This document shows, in pieces, positions 1-13,000 of a stretch of DNA of 64,000 bases. This stretch comes from Oncomelania hupensis (taxonomy: Eukaryota > Mollusca > Gastropoda > Littorinimorpha > Pomatiopsidae). The translations under genes were made by a program, and so were the position numbers. The stretch covers positions 6,204,224 through 6,268,223 of the forward strand of contig CM072526.1 of NCBI GenBank assembly GCA_036898135.1. Direction: 5' to 3'. How positions within the stretch are numbered: the stretch's first letter is position 1; every line of letters starts with the position of its first letter. Below the pieces are notes generated by a model. The model did no database searches, was not told the DNA's origin, and saw nothing but the letters and a program-made list of their open reading frames with translations.

Positions 1-559
1 GAACTTTTTCTAATGACTTGTTTATTATCGATCGAATGTTCCAGGTCTTTCTGGCTAAATTCTTAAACATTATATGACATTAGACAGTGTGTAGTTCTGG
101 TGACGGGTTTTATTTCGATTAGGTGATATCGCATCATTCTGGAATGTTTGAAGCTTCTCTGGATTGTTGAGAGACTATATAAGTAATGCACTGTCTGCTT
201 AATGGCAATAATTTTCGGAAAGCGATCTTGTATGCAGTAGTCGGTGTTTGCTGAATAAAGTCGGAAAACTTTATACTACCACTCCTGCCTTGACGCTGAG
301 TGAATAGGACCACGTGGATACATTCACGCACAGGGAGCTGCATCATTCATTGATATTTGTGTAATGAGAAAGTACATCAATTTTTGTATATATAGATATA
401 GCAATTGGTAGTGATTACTTCCTGCCATGGCTTTAGAGCTCGCTAGCAATTTTCGTGATACCAAAGTCAAGATAGCTCTTAATAGTAAATATACTATTAT
501 ACGCTTGCGAAATATGCACCCTCACAGCAGATCTACAACGAAGAATACAAAGCATGGAG
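1..559. other. MSH6 intron (left edge), no feature recognised
   Basis: This AT-rich stretch lies between the last visible MSH6 exon and the window edge. No exon matching the next expected part of MSH6 is present, so the intron continues beyond position 1. I see no conserved frame and no RNA gene here. Confidence 0.6.
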
Positions 560-916
560 ATGAGGTTCTACTGAAGACTTCTAGGCATTTCCTATACCCA
601 GCACATCACCAACGACGAAGTCCGACAGACCATCACATGAGCCATTGGACAATACAATGACATGCTCACAGTGGTGAAGAAAAGGAAACTCCGATGGTAC
701 GGCTACATCGCCAGAGCATCAGGCCTTGCAAAGACCATCCTGCAAGACACAGTGCAGGGAGACAGAAGAAGAGGTGGGAGGACATTCAAGAATAGACTAG
801 CTCGACACTGAGCGAAGCCATGAGGGTTGCTGAGGACAGAAAGATGAAGTACGCTGGTTAAACAATAATCTGTGGTGCTCCAACGACCTTCGAGTTACGT
901 GATAGGATAGGATAGG
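560..916 (+). pseudogene. LINE 3'-end remnant (RTE/jockey-type reverse transcriptase C-terminus)
   Basis: Conceptual translation from 560 gives the C-terminal region typical of mollusc RTE/jockey-like reverse transcriptases: RLLGISY, then a run around KKRKLRWYGY, then SGLAKTILQ and TVQGDRRRG. It has in-frame stops near 572 and 638. After the stop at 809-811 a degenerate remainder resembles the usual VPQRP..LRDR end. It finishes in a short GATAG tandem at about 901-916, a typical LINE tail. This is a dead fragment in an MSH6 intron, inserted opposite to the gene. Confidence 0.75.
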
Positions 917-1094
917 TAACAACCCAACACTGAAATGATTTTTATGTACATCATGCCCAAGAGCATGGGTGTGGTTGTGTATCTATGTACAAAGCGTAAG
1001 CACACATCTCAACCAGTCTATACAGATATGTGTGTGAGAAATATATACACCTGATGTGATCTATGCTCAATAACACAAGATGTGTACAACCCAC

Positions 1095-3742
1095 CAAAAG
1101 GAGTGGAACAAGAGTCCAGCTGTTCCAACAACGTTCCCTCAACGCCTCCCGTCGCTGCGTTTTCTGTCACCTCCAGGTTGTACAGCGTCACACCGTCCAG
1201 CACCTGCAGTAGCAACCAACAGGAAAATAACCTTCACAGTAAAGGTTACCGTAACCTGTCACTGTCACACAGCCAGATCTGATCTTCCCATTATGATTGA
1301 TGTCTATTTCTTTTTTTATATTTATGTTTTTTTAAAATTTTATTGTTATGACCTTAGAATACGGTTTTCATATTGTAAACTCCCTAAAGCGGTAGAAAGA
1401 ACACAAAAATACAAAATTACAATAAATACAAAACATAAAAATAAATAGATAAATGGAAATCTGATTAACTACATCATTAACTCTTAGCGTCCTATAGCGC
1501 GGTAATGCGCGCCTCGCCCATAATCCTGAAGCGCGGTAAACCGCGCCTCGTTAGTGCACATTTTAGTCAGTAAATCACAGGAAATAGGAACTCTCCTGTG
1601 CATGAGAGAAGGTTTAGTCAACTTCCGGAAAGGTTCCCATGTGTTTTCCGCTATCGTTTTCGCAAGTTTGACATGGTTTTGTGAACTTTTTTAACAATTT
1701 TGTTTGAGGTTTGAGTTTGCGAAATTTTTGGCCATGATGGCAGGGGATAGCTCCAACAGTAATAGTGAGTTTTGTAACCTTATTGATGAGCTTATTGCTG
1801 AAAGAGCACAAGGACTTGGTGTAGACAACCAGAGTGAGTTTTCTTGTCTGTGTTGACTGACTGTGCACACATTCACATGCAATCCACACTGTCTTGTTGT
1901 TGTTTTATTAACATAGTCCGTAAAATACCTGTAATTATGAATTAATGACAAGATTCCAACAGGTAAAAATAGTACTAAAGTCAAAATGGTTCTTTGGGTA
2001 CATAGAATAACCATTTTGTAAACATGTCCTAAAATATGAAGTTAATGTGACAATAAATAAATTTTTTGCAATTTTTTCAAATTCACAACCCAATTTATTG
2101 CAATAAACTTGAAATCCTTACAGGATACAGGCGCAAATGTACAAAAAACCTTATAGGACGCTAAGAGTAAAAAAAAAAAAAAATCATGACTATTTTTTTT
2201 ATCACACAAAACATAATGTCATATTTTATTTCAGTCTTGAAACAACTTTTTATATAGAATACTTTTATTTTTTTTTAAAGTATAAAACCACACAGCAGTA
2301 ACACTTACTCTCTCTCAGTTTGTCTGTCTCTCTCCATCTGTCTCTCTCTGTCCGTCTGTCTCTCCATCTCTCTCCCTCTCTCCGTCTCTCTCTGTCTTTC
2401 TCTCTGCCTGTCTATCTATCTGTCTCTCCTCTGTTTATGTCTCTCTCTCTCTCTCCATCTGTCTCTCTCTGTCTCCACCTCCCCATCACCCACCAATCTC
2501 CCTCTACACACTCTTCATCCATTTGCTTGCACTGAAGAACGCAGGACACTAAAAGACTTTTAAAAAACCATAACTAAGCCCATACTATAAAAAACGACCT
2601 AAAATGTCTCCCACAGCCATGCTACAATTACCATGTTCCTTTGCTGAACGTTGAAAGTGGTGACCTGACGTTCCTCAGGAACGGAGTCCAGAGGTCGATA
2701 CAGTTCAAACTTCTTCATGGACAGCACTTCATGGTCCATCAGACAGTACTGCAGGTACCTACAATGGAGAGTATAAACCGAAATCTAGTCTAGCCCGTGT
2801 TCCATCACATAGATGTTAAAGATCCTGACGCTCATGTCCTAGACGGGCGAGTGCCAGCGACACAAATACACCCAGCACGCACTAGCACCCTTCTCCCCCT
2901 AACTAGGTTGCTCAGGATTGTGCTCAGTTGTCTGGGCGCCACACTATGCACCCAAAGGCCACAAGTGGACGCCTCAGTAGGCTTGAGTTAGATCCTGTAT
3001 CGGCCAGTGCCTTAAGCAGCTCTTGAACTGGAAAAGCGCTATACACGGAACAGTTACATATAAAATAATAATAAAAACAAAGAGAGAACGTTCCCATAAG
3101 TGAATATTATGGCTTCCAAGAAAAACAACTAAAGCTATTTGCAGCACATTTAAAACTGCACATCGAAGACTGAGCTAACTCCAACGACTGAGCTAATTTG
3201 ACCCTGTGATTACATTATTTGTTTCTGGATGTGAAACAAATATATTCCCAAATCCAATGTACAACGCCTGCTGTACAGTCGGCAGGACTGCTACAAAAAA
3301 CAAACGGCAATGCTGATTTATTGTGCGACACCATGGAAAGATCAGCAGCCATGACGAAGGCAGGGTCCATAGAAGTGTCGTGCAAAGCTACAGCCTAACA
3401 TGTACAGTTTTCCATTGAAGTATTGTGCAATATAACATTGGGTTAATATTGTTCTGATGGACCACACAAGGCAAACACTGAACAAAATGCGGTGTGGACA
3501 GAAATGTGGCAGTGAAAAGCTCACCACACAATGGCTCCCAAGGAGCGCACTGCTAGATCATAATTTTCTGCCGCCGTCAGACCAAGAGAGTCACCTGCAA
3601 CAATGAAAGTCAAGTTGTATGTTCACTTCTACAGGGATAAAGATACGAAGAGATAACACCTCGTACACACAAATCTCATCATTTTCTTATCAGCAGATCA
3701 CTCATTTTGTATTATCACACCCTATGCAAAGAGGGGGGGGGG

Positions 3743-3817
<75 letters not shown>

Positions 3818-3967
3818 GAGGGAGAGAGAGAGAAAGAGAGAGAGAGAGGAGGGAGAGAGAGAGAAAGAGAGAAGATAATTTAATTTTGCAAGGGTAAAAG
3901 AGTAAGCGCCAGATGCGCTTTTTTTACATCTTGCCCTTGGGGCTTATAACAATTATAACAATAACAC

Positions 3968-4049
<82 letters not shown>

Positions 4050-7000
4050 AAGAGAGAGAGAGAGACAAGGAGAGAGACAAAGAGAGAGAGAGAAAGAGAG
4101 AGAGAGAGGAGCAACACCGAAGAAACAAACTCTAAACTGTACTCAAAACAGAAATGCTTGTTATGAACACCCAAATGGTTTCTTTAGACTGCGACTGAGT
4201 GCTGGGAAATTGTTCTTCTCAGTACAGTGTTACAGTGATGTTCTGAGGCCTCGGACATCGGTCATGGTCCGATTCGTTTGGAAAATGACCGAATGCAAAC
4301 ACCTGTGTCCCGTCAAATGTCCGATTCTATTGCGAAATTAGCGGTCATTGTCCAATAGTATTATGACTAGAGCGGTCACTGCAAGAAACATCTGTACAAA
4401 CTGGAGTGTCAAAGCCGTTAAAACGAGTTTGAATAGTGGACAATGCTAGACTATTATCATTCTTTAGTACATTCCGTCGAACAACAAAAGGGGCCGCAAC
4501 TCTCGACACTTTTAAAAGGGAAATAACCGACACCATACTTCCTCTGCAACGATCTTAAAGAAGCACCATTAATCGGTTCGCTTCACAATCTGAATGTCCT
4601 ATTGCTTTTATGTAGTCAGGACATGATGTCCGATTAGTTTTATCATTTAGGACATTTTGTCCTATTGCCCTCTAATCCTAGGAACACCACTGTTAGAGTA
4701 TAACACAACTCACTGTCTGACATCATCTGTTTGATGGCATCTGGCCACTGAAACTCCTCTTCCTCCTCTTTGAAATAATTTTCCTCCAGCAAAGTTTTCA
4801 GCGTCTTGGAGCTGTCCCAGAACTCCTTGCTGGGGCTCAAAGCTTCCTTCAAAGCTGAAGAGTAGCCGTTGATCAGCTGCATCGTCTTCTGCGACATGCG
4901 GCCCCTCTCGTACAGGATCTGGGCTGGAGTGAAGTGGGCGAACACAGTCCGTAGGCGAGAGCAGTGACGATCATCCCTGAACTGTCCCACCTGTGCAACG
5001 AATGCAAGTTTCAGGAGCCGAGTTCTTTGGCATGCCAAGAGGGAACAATGAAATAGAGGTAGGAAAAGTAGGTAGGAAAATGTATGGTTCTGGAACAGTG
5101 TGCACTGTCGCATCAACAGCTGCTCAATGACCTTGACCAAATAATTTAGTATGACATACTTTTACAGAAAGGTGAATCATTATCATCACCCTCATCATCA
5201 CCACTCTTATTATCATCATCACCACCCTTTTCATCATCACCTTCATCACCACTCTAATCATCATCATCATCACCAATCTTATCATAATCATCACTCTTAT
5301 CATTATCACCACCACTCTCATCATCATCATTACCCTTCTCATTACCACCGTAATCATCACCACCACTCACACCCTCCTAATCACCACCTTCATCATCATC
5401 ACCACTCATATCCTCACCACCACTCTTATCATCATCACCACCCTTCTCATCACCACCTTCATCATCACCACCACTCTTATCATCCTCACAAACCCTCATC
5501 CATCATCATCTTTCATAATCATGGCAAAGTGTGAAGCTCTTACATGGAAATTTCCGATGGAGGTGTCGACAAAACAGATCCCATACAACACGCTACCCTG
5601 GGACTCGGTCTGCACAAAACAGTGAGGTCAATGTTGTAAACAATACAATACAGGTTATGAAGTAGTCTGTTTGTCAGAGATGTTGGCTAACTACAGCTCC
5701 ATAAGTACAGATATTGAGCTAACAGCAAATCTAAACCACAATTGCAATGAAATCAGCTGCTAAAAAAATAAATAATAAAGAACCAACAAAAAATATGACA
5801 TAGCGAGCGTTGTGGCCAAGTGGGCTAAGGCGGGACACTAACTTGCCTTGTCCAAAGGCCAGAAACCATTGTCGCCTCACAGGTGTGGGATCGATCCAGC
5901 ATTTGGGTGTTATGTTTCTCCAAATATTATTTACTTTCGACTCGGGCAACGTCTCGGAAGTTTTATCCGGGTACTCCTGTTTGCTCCCCCAGCAAAATTT
6001 CAAAAACACAACTAATATTAGGTAGGTTGGGTTTGGGCGTGCCACAGGCTGCGACTACGCCTTCCCCATGGGAGGCGGCCCAGAATTTTCCGATAAAAAG
6101 GGACAATATAGTGTTACCAAAAAAACAAACAAACTACCAATTACAATCTCAACAACCACTGCTTAAGACCCCTACCTCACAAATGGCCAGCAGATAGCTT
6201 GGGTTGGCATCTCCAACCACACCATCAACTTGGCTGAAGGTTCGAGTCCCTTGTGAAGTGATCTGACAAATCTCTCTCTTCACTACTTTGTCGTACTTTG
6301 TAGGCCGAGACACTGGACAAAGAAAGAAAACATTTCACATGCACCAGAAGTTAACACATGAACTCAAACAATCCAGAAAAAGCGGAGAATTTGGTGGTTA
6401 GTTAGTTAGTTATGCATTGTTTACAAGGTTGCAAAGAGCCGAATCAGGACCACAAAATCAGGACCACAACTTCGCTAAAAGAGGACTCGCCCTTGATCTG
6501 CCGAAACAACCCTAGTGGTAACAGTGAAGGCACTCCACCAGCCGGTCACTTTACAATAAAGACATCCCACGCAGGGGATGCTGAGGCTATATTCTAATTT
6601 ATCGAACCCCCGTTTACAAAAATAAAATAGAATATAAACATCATTATAAAATATCAACAAAACACATGCATATAAAATCAGACATGGGACAAGGGAATTG
6701 TGAAAAATACTGAAAGTGAAGGCGCGAAGCGCTGAGCCGACGGCGCGAAGCGCCAAGCAAGCTAGGGGGGTCCGGAAAATTTTTTAAAAAGGGGAAGCCA
6801 AATGGTGCAATCTGATGCAATCTGATCAGGACAATTAACTTTCTAGGCTGTTCATTGAAACAGCTACAGTACAAAACAAAAGTTAAATTTTTTGAAGTAC
6901 TCACCCAAAATCACATGTGTGTTTTAGATTGATCTCTGCCATCAATAGTTGTGTGCTTGGTGTGCAAATACCAAATAAATTGTACATAGAAAAGTCTGTT

Positions 7001-10000
7001 CATTTTGTGACTGTTTATTCTTCATTTCATTGACACTCTGGGAAGTTTCCTGAAGAAATCCCTCAGGTCACCACTGGAAACCTGCCTTTTCTTTGCTGGG
7101 GCCGGCACCACATTAGCTTCACTCACGGGCACAGATGACGATATTTTGTTGGTGAGAGTCTGCACCACCTTCATGGCCAAGAAGAGGCCACCTTGTGAAT
7201 ACAAAACCCCGGAGACACACCATTAGCAGTGACTGGAGGTACAGTTTCCCGTCTCGAAGCAGTGACCACAGCAGATGTGGAGGGTGAGGGAGTTTGCAGC
7301 TTCTTTTTAGAAGAAGAGGCTACCTTGCGGCTCCATGATTTCCGAGCTAAAGCAATGCGGGATGGTCTACGACTTCGGCCATCTACTGGAACCGCAGCAT
7401 GATGAGGCACAACACGGGTTGATCTCCAGGGAGTTCCAGTGTCGATGTCCAGTGGCTGCCGAATCTTTGGGTTTCTCGTTTAGGCTGAGGGCTTCAGAGA
7501 GAGCTTGGAGTCTTGCATTGTTGCGTGAACGGACAGCTCTCCAGTGGGCAATCCTGGCAGTCTTTTCTGCTTCTGCAAGTTTTGCCTTGGCTTCCTGCTT
7601 GCTGACCAGCTTCTGCTTCTGCAGAGACAAAGCGACTCTCTCCTTTTCAATCCTGTCTTGTTCTGCTTCCTGCTCTATCTTGCGCTTTCCTCTAGCACCT
7701 CTCATGTTCTTGCACAAGGTGCGATTCACAGGCGAGTACAGTTTGTCTTTTCTGGCTTCTCCAGTCCAGGCACGTCGATTTTTGCGATAGAATCGCCGAT
7801 CAACTGTGATCTCTCCTTGCCCTTGTATTTCACTACAACTCTCTCCGACAGCCATTGCGCTTTCCATTTGTTTTTCACAATGTCAACCTTGTCGATGTTA
7901 GCGGACTCAACACTTTCATTTTCCGTCAACACTCGATAAGAGTAAGTCGCCATATTGACTGCTTCGACTTCACGACTGCACAAGCGCTCGGAGAATCCGA
8001 AAACGAGTATTTTCAGCTTCGGCAAAGATCGGCAATGATCGTGACCAATCAAAACGCGCGCAAAGTTTGGATAAATGACGTCGCAGTACTTCGTGAAACA
8101 TGACGTAACGACCAGACAACCGAACTCGCGAAGGCGCCAAAGCTCACCCTACCCCCCCCCCCCCCCCCCCCCCCCCCCATATTTTCTCTTCGGATTTGGG
8201 TCGATATCAAAAATGACAAAATGACTTTTAAAAAATACGGAAATCAGTATAAATACGGATCAGTCCCATGTCTGAAAATGCCTAAATTGCCAAATAATAA
8301 CATCATAGGAAGCCCCAGTGACCACCTGGCAGAAAATGTCCTATATTTCCAAGCTGATCCAACAGACCTCACACACAAATGAGGAGTTTTTTCCTGGAAG
8401 AGTTTTCAAGAAAAAAGGTAGGAGACTGGTCTAGCGAAGAAGAAGATAGTATAGCAGATTGATAGAACAGAAGATGAAGGAGAAAGAACAAAGGAGAAAG
8501 ACAGCAACAGTGGGAATTTAAAGCACTACATTTCCAGAAAATGGGGACACTATACTGAAACCCCCGGCACCCCCACGGGGGATGGAGAATTTGGTGGGAG
8601 TCCAGGGTCTGCTGAAGGCATTTACGAAGCAAAAAGGGAAATCTGGTGATTTTAGCAAATACATTTTCTGAATATTCTACCCGTGAAAACACAAATGGTA
8701 CCAACCCAGACACTAAAGAGAGGCGAACGTAAATGCCTTCAAAATGAGTTTTACACTGTAGAAAGAGAGAGTGTTTCCAAACACTGGTTGATCAGGGAGA
8801 AAATCATGAATAACTCCGTGTTGAGAATGAAGATTTCCCACACAGATTTATACTTTGAATGTAAGGTGACAGTCTTTGGGCAATACTACTGAGAGTAGGA
8901 AAATATTGTAGAAAGACGGTCACCTTACCTTCAAAGCCTAAGGCAATGTTATACTGTCCACTGTGATGGACAATCTTCATCAGGAACACCCAGTTATTAG
9001 TAATAATAATAATAATAATGGACATTTATATAGCGCTATTACTTGTCTTTTTATAGACAAGCGCATAGTACCATTCTACATAGCATTATGCTGATCTCAA
9101 AAACGACTTGGGAGACATCCAAATCAGCGGAGTTCGCCTAACAATGGAAAAATCCCTCCCCTGATAAATGTATTTTTTGGTTAAAAAGGGCACTTACTCT
9201 CCTTAACCCTGTCAGCCATCATCTCTGGAGTTTCCGTCTGCTCCACGCGTGCCACCTTGTAACCCTTCTGCACAAGGGCGTCGGCGTAACGGCTGTATGC
9301 TATCTCAGGAAATCCAGAGTGCGCGTGCTCTCCCTATGGAAAGAGGCACAAAATAATAATAATAATAATAATAAGTGCAAATAGGCTCCAGGTAGAAAAT
9401 GTGAAAAACGTTTAGAAATATGTGTATTGTTTATTTAGCTGTGAGCCTGCCCATTGTGTGTGTGTGTATGCGTATCGAGTGCTAGTGTACAGGTGCGTGC
9501 CTGTATTATTGTATATTATAAGCGACCCACCAAATTTTTACTGTCTTATACAGTGGTACCTCTCACAACGACCCCCCTCTATAACGACTCCCCCGCTACA
9601 ACGACCCATTTTATTTTAACCGATGTATTTCCTTATATTGCTGTCATCAGTATAGCGACTCCCTCGCTATAACGTCTAACGACCGATCTTTGCAGACAGT
9701 ATAGCGACTTTCTCGGCATGACAGCACAATAAAAACTGTCTATGATCTTGTTCAGCACAGTCAGACAGGTACCTATATGTGACACGCCAGCCGATAAAGT
9801 AATCTTCTATAAGTTTGACGTCATCTTGTAACGTCACATTCTAGATTCTACTCGTTTGGGGTTTGCATTTCACTTTATTCACATCACGAGCGCGGAACTG
9901 AGAAGAAGCAAAGAAAGCGTGATGGGATGATGGAGTCTACAAAGAAAATAAAATTTTTATCTCTGGAAGATAGAGTTAATGTTGTAAACAGACACAAAAA

Positions 10001-13000
10001 AGGAGAGACTGCCATTGCGATCGCAAAGAGTCTTAAAGTTGGAAAAACACAAATTCAAGGAATTATAGGAGACAAAGAAGACATTCTTAAAAGGTGGGAA
10101 AGTGGTGATAATGCCGATCGTACGCCATCAAAACGGAGAAAGACAACATACTCGGAAGTAAATGAGAAAGTTTGGGATTGGTTTCTGGATGCTAGAAGAA
10201 AGAATATTCCGATCACTGGTACATTGATTCAAGAAAAGGCCATTATGCTCTCTGTAAAGACCCCTCTCTATAAAGACCCCTCTCTATAAAGACCGATTTT
10301 TGTCAACATTTTCAAGGTCGTTGTAGAGAGGTTCCACTGTAATGTGAACAAATATTTCTTTATTTCTTTACCGGACTCGGTACATTCCTAAACATGCTAA
10401 AATGACCGTTGAAAATGATGAAAGCCAACAAGATGGAGGTACAAATAATAATAGCAACAATAATAATAAGTAGAAGCATTGTGCTGTTAGAAAATGTATA
10501 AACATGCTAAACCCACAGTTCAAAATGAGCACAGAATTACTGCCAACAAGAGCTGTGTTGAAGATGGAGATATATAAACAACCAGAAAGTCCAGTAGATG
10601 TTCGCCTGAAAAAGATGTTCTATGAAACAAGTTTCACAGGGTCATCCCTCCAGAAGTTCCTAACAATAAAAATAAAGATACTGAGAGAAAAAAATAAAAT
10701 AAATAAAATAACACACAACATTAAGGTTAGAAAATGAACAGGAGATGCTTAAATCCCCCTCTTTCGCAGCAAACACGGAGGGAGATGAGAACAAAACTAA
10801 TGCTACATTTAACTCTTAGCGTCCTATAGCGCGGTAATGCGCGCCTCGCCCGTAATCCTGAAGCGCGGTAAACCGCGCCTCGTTAGTGCACCTTTTAGTC
10901 AGTAAATCACAGGAAATAGGAACTCTCCTGTGCGTGAGAGAAGGTTTAGTCAACTTCCGGAAAGGTTCCCGTGTGTTTTCCGCTATCGTTTTCGCAAGTT
11001 TGACATGGTTTTGTGAACTTTTTTAACGATTTTGTTTGAGGTTTGAGTTTGCGAAATTTTCGGCCATGATGGCAGGGGATAGCTCCGACAGTAATAGTGA
11101 GTTTTGTAACTTATTGATGAGCTTATTGCTGAAAGAGCACAAGGACTTGGTGTAGACAACCAGAGTGAGTTTTCTTGTCTGTGTTGACTGACTGTACACA
11201 CATTCACATGCAATCCACACTGTCTAGTTGTTGTTTTATTAACATAGTCCGTAAAATACCTGTAATTATGAATTAATTACAAGATTCCAACAGGTAAAAA
11301 TAGTACTAAAGTCAAAATGGTTCTTTGAGTACATAGAATAACCATTTTGTAAACATATCCTAAAATATGAGGTTAATGTGACAATAAATAAATTTTTTGC
11401 AATTTTTTCAAATTCATAACCCAATTTATTGCAATAAACTTGAAATCCTTACAGGATATAGGCGCAAATGTACAGAAAACCTTATAGGACGCTAAGAGTA
11501 AAAAAACTACAACAATAACCACTGAAAATGTGTAGTCCCTTGCAATGCAATTTCAGGGTTGTATTTTCAAAATAGCGCATGTTCGTTCCTGCCTTACCTT
11601 CATGTAAATCAGCCCCAACTCTTCTACGCCAATGGTGGAATCCATGTGAAAGAGCTCATAGAATTTCCCCATCTGTGTCCAGCACAAACAACAACAGCAT
11701 TTTAAAAACATCAGAACATTTGAACCAACTAACCACAGGACAGAACACAAGTTATATATAAAACAAAGTACTATCTCAGCACCTTGATGCAAAGCTGGGG
11801 AGTGCAGTTGGCTCATATCCAAGTTAAACTTTTAATTCTCCGCGTGGATCGAAGCCATGCCCTTCCATTTGTCGCTGGGTACTTCTGCATTGAAGACACA
11901 TGTTCTACCTCAATGATAACGGGCCAACCTTCTATATTCTTCCATGTACACAGGCATATGGCATACAAACACACACAAAGGCATACGCACAAATATGCAG
12001 GCATATGCACACACACACACGTCCAGACATATGGGACACGACACACACACACAGGCACCCTCGCACAAATCCCCCTGCACCACCGTCCCATTCCCACTCA
12101 TCACAACTTTGTGTCCAGCTCCCACACACACACACACACATGCCCACCTACCCTACAGTGTGAGGTAAGCATTTTTTAGGATCGTTGTGGGGTACATTAA
12201 CTGCATAGCATATTTCACGTAATATTAGGTTATGCTGACTTTGGGCAGTTTTAACATAATTGCCGAGCAGTGACGAATGTTTTTAATCAAGAATGACATC
12301 TCCCCCGGTAGCCCACGTTGTGAGGTAAGAGTATTTGTAGCATTGTTGTGACGTACACACAAAAATCCATGTGGGTGTGTGTAGGTGGTCGCACACCAAC
12401 GGTTTTGTGAGGTGGTTGAGATAAATGTATAGGCGATATGCTTGGGAGCTCAGCAAGCGGTTTTTGAGGTTGGCACTGTGGGGTCATAGGAAAATGTACC
12501 TCATAAAATTTTGTACCTCACAACCCCGTCAGAAAGTCTTACACACAACCTCATAACCTACGTAAACGCACACACACAAGTGTTAGAAACACAATGTCAA
12601 GATTTGAACCTTGAAGAACAGCACCGTGTCGTAGTGTTTGACCTTCAGTTCCCACCACTGTCGCATGCCCTGGAACAACAAGCCAAGTCAACTTTATTCC
12701 AATCTTTACAACTAGAAGGGTAAAGCCCATGTATATTTAACGTGAAAATGAATGCTTTATGCTTTATTGGGCTATTCTATGTCTCTTCCTTGTGGAGTCA
12801 CACTAGCGTAATGGTGATACAGATATTTAATTGTCCTCAAGAATTGCAAGGAAAATGGTGTGCAACATGTACCACATAATTATGATGACAAACAGCAACA
12901 CATAGAAACACATTACTGACGTATAGAACAATTAATATTGCAAGGCCAACATGTAGTAATACAATTACTACAACTGCCATATTATATTTCTTAAACTTGT

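Larger units (their letters stand above)
6425..8595 (-). repeat. LINE-type 3' repeat, split by a transposon (full-length partner at 44590-45140)
   Basis: 6425-6678 and 8275-8595 together are collinear with uninterrupted 44590-45140. Shared blocks include CACTTTACAATAAAGACATC, TTCTAATTTATCGAACCCC, CAAGCTGATCCAACAGACCT and ACTGAAACCCCCGGCAC. The interruption at 6679-8274 is a later transposon insertion. The minus strand reads like a non-coding LINE 3' region. Confidence 0.75.

Noticed and set aside
4708..4714. MSH6 exon 15 ending at the GTTGTG donor (4709)
   Set aside because: It shifts the frame into a stop in exon 16; the GTGAGT donor at 4713 keeps the conserved SDSLGLT reading.
5151..5534. 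His-rich 127-codon plus-strand frame (and Met/Val-rich minus frame)
   Set aside because: Product of the CAT/CAC trinucleotide repeat inside an MSH6 intron.
5802..5890. True tRNA gene
   Set aside because: A and B boxes are recognisable but the acceptor and anticodon stems do not pair; it continues into a SINE body.
11900..12163. Multiple His/Thr- or Cys/Val-rich frames on both strands
   Set aside because: All derive from the (CA)n microsatellite.
12147..12530. Possible MITE with GTGAGGTA/TACCTCAC motifs
   Set aside because: Several GTGAGGTA motifs and one inverted copy are present, but no consistent termini or target duplication could be placed.
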